In this document: positions 54,952 to 63,627 of the stretch, piece by piece
Layout: every line of letters begins with the position of its first letter
Numbering within the stretch: the first letter of the stretch is position 1
Source: Natronosporangium sp035305625
Lineage (GTDB): Bacteria; Actinomycetota; Actinomycetes; Mycobacteriales; Micromonosporaceae
Length of the DNA stretch: 64,000 bases
NCBI GenBank assembly: GCA_963809545.1
Contig: CAWEKD010000005.1
Coordinates: 930,001-994,000 of the forward strand
Direction of reading: 5' to 3'
Translations under genes and position numbers: made by a program
The notes under the pieces: model-generated
The model's input: the letters and a program-made list of their open reading frames with translations, nothing else
What the model was told of the DNA's origin: nothing
The model's database searches: none

Positions 54952-56210
54952 CCGCCCTTCGGGCACGCTCCCGCACCGCGAATCCGGCCCGGTTGCGGGA
55001 TCGACGGTTCCTCCGCCTGGCCGCCGGACGTGCCATTTCCACCTTCGGTACGGCGTTCGGGCCGATCGCGCTCGCGTTCGGAGTATTGGCGCTGCCGGGT
55101 GCCGGCCCGGGCACCCTGTCGGTGGTGTTGGCGGGGCAGGCGGTGCCGCAGCTGGTGTTGGTGCTGCTGGGTGGGGTGATCGGGGATCGGGTCCCCCGGC
55201 ACCGGGTGCTGGTCGCGGGGCACACGTTGGCGGGCCTGGCCTGGGCGGCGATGGCCGGGATGGTGGCCACCGGCTGGGCGCCGTTGCCGGTGTTGACCGC
55301 GGCCGCGGCCCTGGCCGGGACCGCGTCGGCGCTGCTGCTGCCGGCGCTGACCAGTGTGGTGCCGGACGTGGTGCCGCGGGAGTCGCTGCAGGCAGCGAAC
55401 GCGTGGCTGCGGTTGTCCACCAACACCGCCAACCTCACCGGGCTGGCGCTGGCGGGGGTGGCGGTGGCCTGGCTGGGGCCGGGGGTGGCGCTGGCGGTGG
55501 ATGCGGCGACCTACCTGCTGGCGGCGGGATTGCTGGCCGGTCTCGGTACCGCCGGGCCTAACCGGCTGGCGGTCCGGAAGGTGCTACCCGACCTGCGGGA
55601 AGGATTGGTGGAGTTCGCCCGCCGGCAGTGGGTGTGGGCGACGGTGCTGTCGGCGGCGTTTCTCAACGCCGGCACCGCCGCCGCGTTCGGGGTGCTCGGA
55701 CCGGTGCTCGCGGAGCAGCGGCTCGGCGGGGCGGTGCCGTGGTCGCTGGTGATGATGGGCTACACCGCCGGCATGCTCGGCTCGGTGGTGCTCGCGCTCC
55801 GGTGGCGGGTACGCCGACCGCTGCGGTCGGCGGTGCTGCTCACCCCGCTGCTCGCGGCCCCGCTGGGGGCGCTCGGCCTCGGGGCGGCGCTGCCCCTGGT
55901 GATGCTGGCCGCGGTGGTCTCCGGGGCGGCGTTGAGCCTCTTCAGTGTGTGGTGGGAGACCACGCTGCAACAGCACGTACCAGGAGGTGCCCTCGCTCGG
56001 GTCACCTCCTGCAACTACGTGGTCGCGCTGTCGCTGAAGCCCGCGGGGATGGTCCTGGTAGGACACACCGCGGCGGCGGCGGGGGCGGCCCCGGTCATGC
56101 TCGCCCTGTCCGGGCTGCTGTTGGTGGCGGGGCTGGCGCCGCTCTTCTCCCCACAGGTTCGCCAGCTCGCCGATGACACGGAGGTGGTAGATGGAGGCAC
56201 AGTACGCTGA
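54948..56210 (+). CDS. MFS exporter in the PLP-enzyme operon
   Basis: This 420-residue transporter has 12 helices with LGGVIGDRVPRHRVLVAGHT and a TSVVPDVVPRESLQAANAWL segment of the EntS-like exporter type. It is coupled by a 4-bp overlap to the PLP-enzyme gene and overlaps the methyltransferase by 20 bp. It probably exports the product of the operon. Confidence 0.87.
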   Translation: MTALRARSRTANPARLRDRRFLRLAAGRAISTFGTAFGPIALAFGVLALPGAGPGTLSVVLAGQAVPQLVLVLLGGVIGDRVPRHRVLVAGHTLAGLAWAAMAGMVATGWAPLPVLTAAAALAGTASALLLPALTSVVPDVVPRESLQAANAWLRLSTNTANLTGLALAGVAVAWLGPGVALAVDAATYLLAAGLLAGLGTAGPNRLAVRKVLPDLREGLVEFARRQWVWATVLSAAFLNAGTAAAFGVLGPVLAEQRLGGAVPWSLVMMGYTAGMLGSVVLALRWRVRRPLRSAVLLTPLLAAPLGALGLGAALPLVMLAAVVSGAALSLFSVWWETTLQQHVPGGALARVTSCNYVVALSLKPAGMVLVGHTAAAAGAAPVMLALSGLLLVAGLAPLFSPQVRQLADDTEVVDGGTVR

Positions 56211-56949
56211 CCGGTTCCCGCAGGTGTACGACCGGTACTGGCTGCCGTACCCGCGCCGGATCGGTGCGGCACTGCGGGAGCTGCACCAGAAGCTGGCCCC
56301 GGACGCCGAGCGGCGAATGCTGGATGTGGGCTGTGGCACCGGAATCGTCACCGCCGCCTTCCAACAGGACGGATACGAGGTGACCGGGGTGGACATCTCC
56401 GCGGCGATGCTGGCCCGGGCCCGGGAGCGGCTCGGAGCAGCGGCGACCCTGATCCAGGCCGACGCCAGCGACTTCCAGCTCGAGCAGCGCTTCCCCCTCG
56501 CTGTCTCCACTTATGACATTCCCAACCACATCGGAGATCTCGACCGGATCCGCTCCTACCTGAAGTGTGTGTACGCCGCCGTGTCCCCCGGCGGATGGTT
56601 CGTGTTTGACGTAGCCACCCTCACCGGGCTGCGGAGCATCAACAACGCCCAGGTGCGGGAGACCGAGGACGCCATCCTGCTGTACCGGGGAGCGTTGGAC
56701 GAGGCGGCCGGACGCGGGATCTACCGGATCTCCGGGGTGACCCGCGCCCCCGACGGCCGGTACGACCGATTCCAGGTGACCATCACCAACTATGTGGTGC
56801 CGATCGACCGGCTCCTCGACCTGGTGCGCGAGGTGGGTTGGCAAGAGCCGTACCTGGCCACCACGTCCGACCTGACCACCCCCCTGGTGGATGTGGATAC
56901 GGCGCTGGCTGAGCAGCCCCGGGTATTCGTCATCTGCCGGCACCCCTGA
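56191..56949 (+). CDS. class I SAM-dependent methyltransferase
   Basis: This 252-residue methyltransferase has motif I MLDVGCGTGIVTAAF, an acidic VTGVDIS strand and SPGGWFVFDV. It resembles the small N-methyltransferases of amino sugars and natural products. Starting at ATG 56191 inside the MFS gene, it is the third coupled gene of the operon. The acceptor is unknown. Confidence 0.85.
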   Translation: MEAQYADRFPQVYDRYWLPYPRRIGAALRELHQKLAPDAERRMLDVGCGTGIVTAAFQQDGYEVTGVDISAAMLARARERLGAAATLIQADASDFQLEQRFPLAVSTYDIPNHIGDLDRIRSYLKCVYAAVSPGGWFVFDVATLTGLRSINNAQVRETEDAILLYRGALDEAAGRGIYRISGVTRAPDGRYDRFQVTITNYVVPIDRLLDLVREVGWQEPYLATTSDLTTPLVDVDTALAEQPRVFVICRHP

Positions 56950-56981
56950 CACGGGGCGGCCGGTGCGCTGCCGCGGCGTGG

Positions 56982-57611
56982 TCAGGGAGTGGCCGGACGG
57001 GTCGCCTCGAACAGCAGGACTCGCCGGCCCTCCCGGCACTCTCCACCGCCGAACCGGGCCCGCAGCCGGTCCAGGATCCGGTCCCGCGCGGATGCCGGCA
57101 GGACACGCCGACGCGCCGTGGGGATAGGTTGGCGGCCACCATGCCAGGCCACTACCAGGCGACCGCCGGGGCGCAGCACGCGGAACAGTTCCTGGAAACC
57201 GCGGTCCAAATCAGACCATATTGGAATGTTGTTCACCGAGACCGCTGTGTCCACGCTAGCGTCCGGCAACCCCGTGTCCTCAGCGGTGCCGGCACGGAGC
57301 TCCGCCTGCCCGGACCGGAGCCGCGACCGGAGGCGGTGTCGCGCCTGGTTGGTCATCGCCGCGGAGGGCTCCACCCCGATCACGTACGCGCCCCGGTCAG
57401 CCATCCAGGCCAGCAGCTGGCCGGGGCCGTGCCCCACCTCCACCACCCGCTGCCCGGGGCGTGGGTCCACCACCTGAAGCACCTCCCGCTGCTCGGGTCG
57501 GTTGAGCAGGAGGGCCCAGCCCTGTAGCCACGCCAACGGGCCGGACGGCAGGGCGAACCCGGTCAAGGGAGCGCCGGTCAGCCAGGAGCGAGGCGACAGT
57601 GAGTCGTTCAT
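56982..57611 (-). CDS. class I SAM-dependent methyltransferase
   Basis: This 209-residue methyltransferase has motif I VVEVGHGPGQLLAWM, VIGVEPSAAM and LRPGGRLVVAWHGG, similar to the UbiE/Methyltransf_11 group. It starts at ATG 57611 (or 57620), divergent from the MerR-PNPOx fusion with 46 bp between. The shared gap holds a MerR-type palindrome, so it is likely a direct target. Its 3' end faces the upstream operon. Confidence 0.82.
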   Translation of the reverse strand: MNDSLSPRSWLTGAPLTGFALPSGPLAWLQGWALLLNRPEQREVLQVVDPRPGQRVVEVGHGPGQLLAWMADRGAYVIGVEPSAAMTNQARHRLRSRLRSGQAELRAGTAEDTGLPDASVDTAVSVNNIPIWSDLDRGFQELFRVLRPGGRLVVAWHGGRQPIPTARRRVLPASARDRILDRLRARFGGGECREGRRVLLFEATRPATP

Positions 57612-57627
57612 GCCTCGCATGCTTGCG

Positions 57628-57645
57628 CTTCAAGTCCGCTTGAAG
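57628..57645. promoter_or_regulatory. MerR-type operator
   Basis: CTTCAAG (57628-57634), TCCG and CTTGAAG (57639-57645) form a perfect palindrome between the divergent methyltransferase and MerR-PNPOx genes. Its size and sequence fit the spacer operators of MerR-family regulators. Confidence 0.65.
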
Positions 57646-57657
57646 TCAACTGGAGGC

Positions 57658-58689
57658 ATGGATGAGCTGGTCCCGATCGGGGAAGCAGCCCGGCGGGTCG
57701 GGGTCGCTACCTCGGCGTTGCGCTACTACGAGGAACGCGGCCTGGTCCACCCCGCCCGGTGGATCGGTGGCCGGCGGTGGTACGGGCGGGAGGAGCTGCG
57801 GCGGTTCGCGTTCATCCGGATGGCCCAGCAGCTCGGATTCGGACTCGAAGCGATCGGGACGGTCCTGAACGGCACCGGCCGCTCCTGGCGGGAAGCGGTG
57901 GACCGGCAGCTGCGTGAACTGGACGAGCGGATCACCCAGGCGGAGCAGGCCCGCCACCTGCTGCGGCACGCCCGTACCTGCCCGGAGGAGCGGCCGTGGC
58001 AGACCTGTCGGCACGTGCTCGCGGAACTGGACGCCTGGTTGGCGGGCGGTCGCGGCCCTGGCCCGCGGCCGCGGCCCGCACCGGTGGGGCGACCCTGGGA
58101 GCCGGCTCCGGAGGATGACCCGGTGACCCGGTTTCAGCGCTGGCGTGAGGAAGTGGCGGCGGCCGGGGTGCGGTACCCGGACGCGATGGTGCTCGCCACA
58201 GTGGATGATGGCGGTGTGCCGGACGCCCGTACCGTGCTACTGGCGGGGGTCGACCAGGAGGGGCTGCGATTCTTCAGCGACCAGCGGTCGGTCAAAGCCG
58301 CGCAACTGGCCGCGAGACCCCACGCCGCGGTGGTGTTCGGCTGGTACGTGGCCGGCCGCCAGGTGCGGGTAGTAGGGGCGGTCAGCGCGCTGCCCCGAGC
58401 GGAGGCCGTGACGCACTTCGCGGGGCTCGGCCGCGACACCCAGCTGGTGGTCCACGCCTGTCACCAGTCCCAGGTGGTTTCCGACCACGCCAGCCTGGAG
58501 GCGGCGTACGAGCAGATCCGCGCCCGCTGGCCAGCGGGTGAGCCGGTGCCGGCGCCGGAGCATTGGGGTGGCTGGTTGATTCGGCCCCACCGGTGGGAGT
58601 TCTGGCGGCAGCGGTCGGACCGTCTCCACGACCGGATTCGCTATCGCCGGTCGGATCAGGGCTGGATCTGGGAGCGGCTGGCTCCCTAA
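57658..58689 (+). CDS. fusion of a MerR regulator with pyridoxamine 5'-phosphate oxidase (PdxH-like)
   Basis: The 343-residue product joins two families in one intact frame. Residues 4-125 are MerR: PIGEAARRVGVATSALRYYE (HTH), ERGLV, a dimer helix to about 105 and Cys108/Cys117. Residues 153-343 are a complete PNPOx: RTVLLAG with Arg191, FFSDQRSVKAAQLAARP, RQVRVVGAV and the active-site RLHDRIRYRR with Arg322 and His324. PdxH oxidises PNP or PMP to PLP using FMN. A linker of Pro/Gly/Arg at 130-150 joins them. It may sense PLP, PMP or FMN redox state through the oxidase domain. ATG 57658 follows CTGGAGGC. Confidence 0.88.
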   Translation: MDELVPIGEAARRVGVATSALRYYEERGLVHPARWIGGRRWYGREELRRFAFIRMAQQLGFGLEAIGTVLNGTGRSWREAVDRQLRELDERITQAEQARHLLRHARTCPEERPWQTCRHVLAELDAWLAGGRGPGPRPRPAPVGRPWEPAPEDDPVTRFQRWREEVAAAGVRYPDAMVLATVDDGGVPDARTVLLAGVDQEGLRFFSDQRSVKAAQLAARPHAAVVFGWYVAGRQVRVVGAVSALPRAEAVTHFAGLGRDTQLVVHACHQSQVVSDHASLEAAYEQIRARWPAGEPVPAPEHWGGWLIRPHRWEFWRQRSDRLHDRIRYRRSDQGWIWERLAP

Positions 58690-59534
58690 GCGACGGATCC
58701 CCCCACTGTGGCGGGCACCGGGCCAGGGATCGGCGTGGCCGTGGTCAGGAACCGGACCACCTCCCGGGCGGCACCCCGGTGAGCGATGGTGCCGGCGTGG
58801 CCGGTGTGCGGAAGCAGCAGCAGGCGCGCACGGGGGATCCCCTGCGCGGTGCGTCGGAACAGCTCCGGGTGGTAGTAGCGGTCGCGGGCGCCCGCGACCA
58901 GCAGCGTCGGGGCGGTGATGTCCGCCAGCCGGTCACACAGGTTGAACCGGTCCTCCGCCGCCACCAATGCGCGAAGTTCGGTCGGATCGTCTGGGGTGAG
59001 TGCCGGACCCAGCAGCCACAGCATGATGGCTAGCAACCGGCCACCCAGCGCGGAGCTGGCGCTCAGTCGCCCGGTCGCCGCCCAGGCCCGACGGGGCTGT
59101 CCGGCTTCGATCCGTTCCACGAGCTGTTGCTGTCCCTGTCGCCCCTGCTCCGACAGTTGGCACGCGGCGGCCACCACCACGAGCCGGTCCACCAGAGCCG
59201 GATGGTCGGCCGCCAGTTGCAGGGCGGTCGAGCCGCCGGTGGAGATCCCCAGCACCGGTACGGGCAGCCGGAACTCGCCCCCGATCCCGGCGGCGAAATC
59301 GTCGGCCAAGTCGCTCAACTGGTAGCCGGCCGGCAACCCGGGCCGGCGGTTGAGCACGTACACCGTGAAGTGTCGGGTGAGCGGTGCCACCTGCCGCAGC
59401 TGTGCGGACCGGGCGAACCCCGTGGGGTTGCCACTGCTCGCGGTCAGCCCGGGCAGGACGATCAGCGGCGGCCCCTGGCCTGCGACCAGGCAGGGAATGT
59501 CGCCGATCAGCTTTCCCTCACGCACGGTGACCAT
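58686..59534 (-). CDS. alpha/beta hydrolase
   Basis: This 282-residue hydrolase has the nucleophile elbow LGISTGGSTALQ, an acidic residue in LLVAGARDRYYHPE and the His in LLPHTGHAGTIAH. It has a small GQGPPLIVLPGLTASSGNP oxyanion start. The substrate is unknown. The start is ATG 59534. Its 3' end overlaps the convergent fusion gene by 4 bp. Confidence 0.85.
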   Translation of the reverse strand: MVTVREGKLIGDIPCLVAGQGPPLIVLPGLTASSGNPTGFARSAQLRQVAPLTRHFTVYVLNRRPGLPAGYQLSDLADDFAAGIGGEFRLPVPVLGISTGGSTALQLAADHPALVDRLVVVAAACQLSEQGRQGQQQLVERIEAGQPRRAWAATGRLSASSALGGRLLAIMLWLLGPALTPDDPTELRALVAAEDRFNLCDRLADITAPTLLVAGARDRYYHPELFRRTAQGIPRARLLLLPHTGHAGTIAHRGAAREVVRFLTTATPIPGPVPATVGGSVA

Positions 59535-59769
59535 GGCCCGACGATAGCGAGGAGAGGCGGGGCCGGGACGAGGTTTGCCGGTACGCGCCGGCTGATCCGG
59601 CTCAGCCACCGCGGCCAACTCCGTCGAGGTGATCCATGTCGGTACGTTCCCGCTTATCCTTGATTGTCGGATCCAATCCGGCGAGGGCGGGGCGTGGTGA
59701 AGGCGGGGTCGGTTACCGGTAATGCGTGGCAACGGACCCGAGGTGCCGTTGGTACGCGGCTGATGGAGA

Positions 59770-60996
59770 ATGCCGGCCATGGAGCAGCATCAGGGGAGTC
59801 AGGCAGCGGGGCAGGCGGAGGGCAACAGTCTGGCACGGGCGACCGCGCTGTTGAGTGCCCATCCATTGATCGACGGACACAACGACCTGCCGTACGCGCT
59901 GCGGGAGCACGCCGGCTACGACTTCGACCAGCTCGACATCTCCCAACCGGCGCCGATGCTGCACACTGACATTCCCCGGCTGCGGGCCGGTCGGGTGGGG
60001 GCGCAGTTCTGGTCGGTATATGTGCCGACCAGCCTGCAGGGTGACCACGCGGTATCGGCCACTTTGGAGCAGATCGACGCGGTGAAGGCCATGGTGGCCC
60101 GATACCCCGACACGTTCGGGCTCGCCTTCACCGCGGACGAGGTCGAGGAAGTGTTCGCCTCCGGACGGATCGCGTCCCTGATGGGAATGGAAGGCGGGCA
60201 CTCCATCGACTGTTCGCTGGCCACCCTGCGGGCGATGTACGCGCTCGGAGTGCGTTACCTGACCCTCACCCACAACCACAACGTGCCGTGGGCCGACTCG
60301 GCCACCGACCAGCCGGGTGTGGGGGGACTCTCCCCGTTCGGGGAGGAGGTCGTCCGGGAGATGAACCGGCTCGGCATGCTGGTCGACCTCTCCCACGTCT
60401 CCGCGGACACGATGCGGGCGGCGTTGCGGGTGAGTGCCGCGCCGGTGATCTTTTCGCACTCTTCCGCCCGGGCGGTGTGTGACGTCCCCCGGAACGTGCC
60501 TGACGACGTGTTGGGCGCGCTCGCCGACAACGGCGGGGTGTGCATGGTGACGTTCGTGCCCAGTTTCGTCTCCGTCGAGTGTGCGCAGTGGCGGGCGGAA
60601 GCCGCCGCGGCGGCCCGCCGGGATGGCATCGATCCTAGTGATTATCCATCGTTCTCGCGGTTCGTGCGCACCTGGAAGGAGCGGCACCCTATGCCGCAGG
60701 CGACCATCGACGACGTGGTGGCGCACCTGGAGCACGTCCGCACGGTGGCGGGGATCGACCACATAGGCATCGGTGGTGACTACGACGGTACCGACAGCAT
60801 GCCGGTCGGGATGGAGGACGTCGCCAGCTATCCGCGGCTGTTCGCGGCGCTGCTCGACCGCGGGTGGTCGGAGTCGGATCTGGTCAAGCTAGCGGGCGGC
60901 AACGTCCTGCGGGTGCTGCGGGAAGCCGAAGCGGTCGCCCGGGAGCTCCAAACGCGCCGCACCCCATCCCGCGCGCTCTACCCCGGGCGGGCATGA
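59770..60996 (+). CDS. M19 membrane dipeptidase family zinc enzyme
   Basis: This 408-residue enzyme matches renal-type dipeptidases. Zinc ligands are seen in HPLIDGHNDLPYALR, GMEGGHS, LVDLSHVSADTM and VIFSHSSARAV, with IGIGGDYDG near the end. It cleaves dipeptides, often those with a C-terminal D-residue. There is no signal peptide, so it probably acts in the cytosol. ATG 59779 is an alternative start. Confidence 0.92.
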   Translation: MPAMEQHQGSQAAGQAEGNSLARATALLSAHPLIDGHNDLPYALREHAGYDFDQLDISQPAPMLHTDIPRLRAGRVGAQFWSVYVPTSLQGDHAVSATLEQIDAVKAMVARYPDTFGLAFTADEVEEVFASGRIASLMGMEGGHSIDCSLATLRAMYALGVRYLTLTHNHNVPWADSATDQPGVGGLSPFGEEVVREMNRLGMLVDLSHVSADTMRAALRVSAAPVIFSHSSARAVCDVPRNVPDDVLGALADNGGVCMVTFVPSFVSVECAQWRAEAAAAARRDGIDPSDYPSFSRFVRTWKERHPMPQATIDDVVAHLEHVRTVAGIDHIGIGGDYDGTDSMPVGMEDVASYPRLFAALLDRGWSESDLVKLAGGNVLRVLREAEAVARELQTRRTPSRALYPGRA

Positions 60997-61079
60997 CCCT
61001 GGTCCGGCTCTGCTGACCGGCCGGGTCAACCTGCCCGGTTCCCCCGGCACCGGGCCCCATCGACCGCGACAATCCGGGC

Positions 61080-61619
61080 ATGGAGCTACCGCGGCGGCGG
61101 TCGATCCGGCGAGGGCTGTACCGGGCACTGGTCACCTGCGCCCTGCTGGTGGGGCTGTTCTACCTGGTCCCGGTCGAGCCCGAGGGCACGATGCCGGTCC
61201 GGCTGGTACGTGCGCTCCTCACCGGGCTGGGCGCGATCGTGCTGGCGGTGTCGATCGCTCAGCTGGTGGGGCGGCTGCGGCGGGACGAGGCCGGCAGCCG
61301 GCCGGCGAACCTGCTGGTGGCGCTCTTTCTCGGGCTGATCGTCTTCGCCCTGCTCGACTACCAGGTGGCGGTGTGGCGGTCGGACCAGTTCGTGGGACTG
61401 GTGACCAAGACCGACGCGCTCTACTTCGCGGTGATCACCCTGGCCACGGTCGGCTACGGCGACGTCTACGCCGCCGGTCAGTGGGCCCGCGGGCTGGTGA
61501 TTGTGCAGATCCTCTACAACGTGGCGGTGCTCGCCACGGGCGGGGCGGCGCTGGTCGACTGGCTCCGCCAGCATCCGGGACCACCTCGGGGGCGCGGTGC
61601 CGGGACGGAGCCGCCGTGA
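61080..61619 (+). CDS. two-pore-domain type potassium channel protein
   Basis: This 179-residue protein has an N-terminal pair of helices, a third helix (LLVALFLGLIVFALLDY) and the pore with selectivity filter TLATVGYGDV followed by the last helix. It is an Ion_trans_2 channel without a nucleotide-binding domain. Its stop overlaps the DUF1275 start. Confidence 0.87.
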   Translation: MELPRRRSIRRGLYRALVTCALLVGLFYLVPVEPEGTMPVRLVRALLTGLGAIVLAVSIAQLVGRLRRDEAGSRPANLLVALFLGLIVFALLDYQVAVWRSDQFVGLVTKTDALYFAVITLATVGYGDVYAAGQWARGLVIVQILYNVAVLATGGAALVDWLRQHPGPPRGRGAGTEPP

Positions 61620-62314
61620 TGAGGCGGAGGAACGCCGTCGAGTGGTTCTGGCGCCGGCTGCCGGAGATCGCCCTCGCGGCCTGCGCCGGCGCCAGCGACT
61701 TGCTGGCCGTCCTCACCCACGGGGGTGCCTTCGCCAGCGTCATCACCGGCAACCTCGTCCTGGTCGGAGCCGAATTGGTGGCGGAAGTGGGGCTGGGCAT
61801 GCTGGCCCCGGCGACCGCCGTGGGTGGGTTCGCGATCGGGGTCACGCTCTGGAGCCTGCTGGGGCGGTCCCGGCCCCAGACGGTAGTCGGTCTCCTCGTC
61901 GTCGAGTTGGTGCTACTGGTCGGATACGCCGTCGGATGGTTGGTGACCTCTGGTCGGCCGGACATGGTGGCGGGGACGGTGATGCTCGCGGTTGTCGCTG
62001 CCGCGATGGGGGGTCAGAGCGTCGTCTCGCTGCGGATGCATGCCTTCACGACCTACTTCACCGGGGCGCTCACCAGCGCCGTGCAGCATCTGGTCGCCCG
62101 TACCCCTGAGCAGCGACTCGCCGGAGTGCGCTAGCTCGCGGCGCTGGTCGTGGGCGCGGGCATCGCGGGGCTCCTGCTCCGGTACCTGCGCTGGTCCGCA
62201 CCGCTGCTCCCGCCGCTGCTGCTCACCGCGGCCATCGTGGGCCGACTGTGGCACCTCCGCTCCGGGTTCATCCAGCGGGTGCGGGACGCACCGCAGTCGT
62301 CCTTGGACAGATAG
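61619..62314 (+). pseudogene. DUF1275 (YoaK-like) membrane protein interrupted by an in-frame TAG
   Basis: The frame from ATG 61619 gives a DUF1275 protein (GGAFASVITGNLVLVGAEL, MGGQSVVSLRMHAFTTYFTG) that ends at TAG 62132-62134 just where the family continues. The same frame reads on without a gap (LAALVVGAGIAGLLLRYLRW, then a last helix) to TAG 62312-62314, giving the normal length of about 231 residues. One base change or error explains it. Suppressed amber is unlikely. Confidence 0.75.
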
Positions 62315-62691
62315 GGCAGTGAGTGGGGCTCGGGTGGTCACGCGAAAGCCGCCGGCAGGAGTCGATCCGGCGGTGGTGAGGGACGAGGCCGGGCGAGTCA
62401 GCGGTGTGGTGGATACGATGCGAGTGCCGGGATAGTGCATCAACCTTCTTGGTGGATGCCGTCTCCGCCGGATTATGGTTTATTAGGGTTTAGTCCGTTC
62501 CAGATGGTCGACGTCCTGCCCATGCCAGCCACGATCGCCGATCCCGGCGAGGCGGGGAAAGCTTTGTAAGGCCACTTCACTGTGTGAAACATGCGCTCGC
62601 GCACTGGGATAGAATGCGGCCGCCGATGTCGCCGCGTCACTCCGGGTAGAAGTCTGCCCATGGCGGTCGCGGCCGGAGTGGAGGAGGAGCC
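62315..62691 (+). other. 377-bp region with candidate IclR promoter
   Basis: There is no gene in this stretch. A TTCACTGTGTGAA palindrome is at 62576-62588, and a -10-like TAGAAT is at 62610-62615 about 75 bp before the IclR gene. The palindrome could be an autoregulatory operator. An AT-rich patch with TAGGGT lies near 62486. No RNA gene was recognised. Confidence 0.4.
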
Positions 62692-63417
62692 CTGAGGTCG
62701 CTTCAGCGGGTTGTTTCGATCCTGGAGAGCGTCGCCCAGGCAAACGTCCCCGCAACACCTGCCCGTGTGAGCGAGGAAACCGGTCTCTCCTTGTCGACGG
62801 TCTCCCGGATCATGCGTGACCTCACCGAAGAGCGGATGCTTGACCGCCTCGACGACGGTTCCTACATGCTCGGGTTCCGGGTATTCCGGCTCGTTCGCAG
62901 TGCGCGGGAAAGTAGCGATCCCATGGCCGTCATCCATCGGATGTTGGCCGATCTACGCGACCGGACGGGCGAAACCGTCTCGTTGAATGTCCGCCAGGGC
63001 GACAACCGGGTCTGCATCGCATCGGCCAACAGTCGGGCTGAACTGCGCCGAGTCGTCCCGGTGGGCGACGTGCTCCCGTTGGTGGGAACGGCGAGCGGCG
63101 ATGTGCTGTTGGCGGCGCTACCGGCCGATGAACAGCTCGCCGTCATTCGGCGGGCGGAGAATGCCGAGCCGGAGCAGGACCTGCTGGACCGTCTGCAGCG
63201 CACGGCGGCCCGCGGTTGGTCCGCGCGTAGCGACAGTCTCGTCGCCGGAGTGACGGGCGTGGCCGTCCCCGTCTGGTCCGACGGCGACGAGAAGGTCATC
63301 GCCGCCCTCACCCTGTCCAGCCCCACGTCCCGCATGTCGCTCGACGCGGCGGAGAAGTGGGTGCCCGACATGGAGAATGTGGCGCGCCGTCTCTCGCCCT
63401 GGGTAGAGCCCTTCTAG
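62692..63417 (+). CDS. IclR-family transcriptional regulator
   Basis: This 241-residue protein has an N-terminal HTH (SLQRVVSILESVAQ, ARVSEETGLSLSTVSRIMRD) and a C-terminal GAF-like effector domain (AVIHRMLADLRDRTGETVSL, GTASGDVLLAAL, GVAVPVW). The full HTH requires starting at CTG 62692, which has GGAGGAGGA 4 nt upstream. GTG 62767 would delete half the DNA-binding domain. It may control the following gene. A good terminator follows. Confidence 0.85.
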   Translation: MRSLQRVVSILESVAQANVPATPARVSEETGLSLSTVSRIMRDLTEERMLDRLDDGSYMLGFRVFRLVRSARESSDPMAVIHRMLADLRDRTGETVSLNVRQGDNRVCIASANSRAELRRVVPVGDVLPLVGTASGDVLLAALPADEQLAVIRRAENAEPEQDLLDRLQRTAARGWSARSDSLVAGVTGVAVPVWSDGDEKVIAALTLSSPTSRMSLDAAEKWVPDMENVARRLSPWVEPF

Positions 63418-63448
63418 CAAGCAATATTCGCGTCTGTAATTACGTTCG

Positions 63449-63485
63449 CGCCCGCAGTGTCCCGTGCCTTGGGACGCTGCGGGCG
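63449..63485 (+). terminator. intrinsic terminator of the IclR gene
   Basis: CGCCCGCAG (63449-63457) pairs with CTGCGGGCG (63477-63485). An inner GTCCC/GGGAC stem extends it, and TCTTT follows. Confidence 0.88.
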
Positions 63486-63627
63486 TCTTTGCATTGGGGA
63501 ACGGCTGGTTCCCGTACCAGCTTTTCGACAACCCGGAACCCCGTGGTGGAGCATTCGCAGAACAAGAGCGACTCCTACTGAGTGAGAGTTCCTCCTGCCA
63601 GGTGAGTGCTGCGGAAGGGGTACCGCT

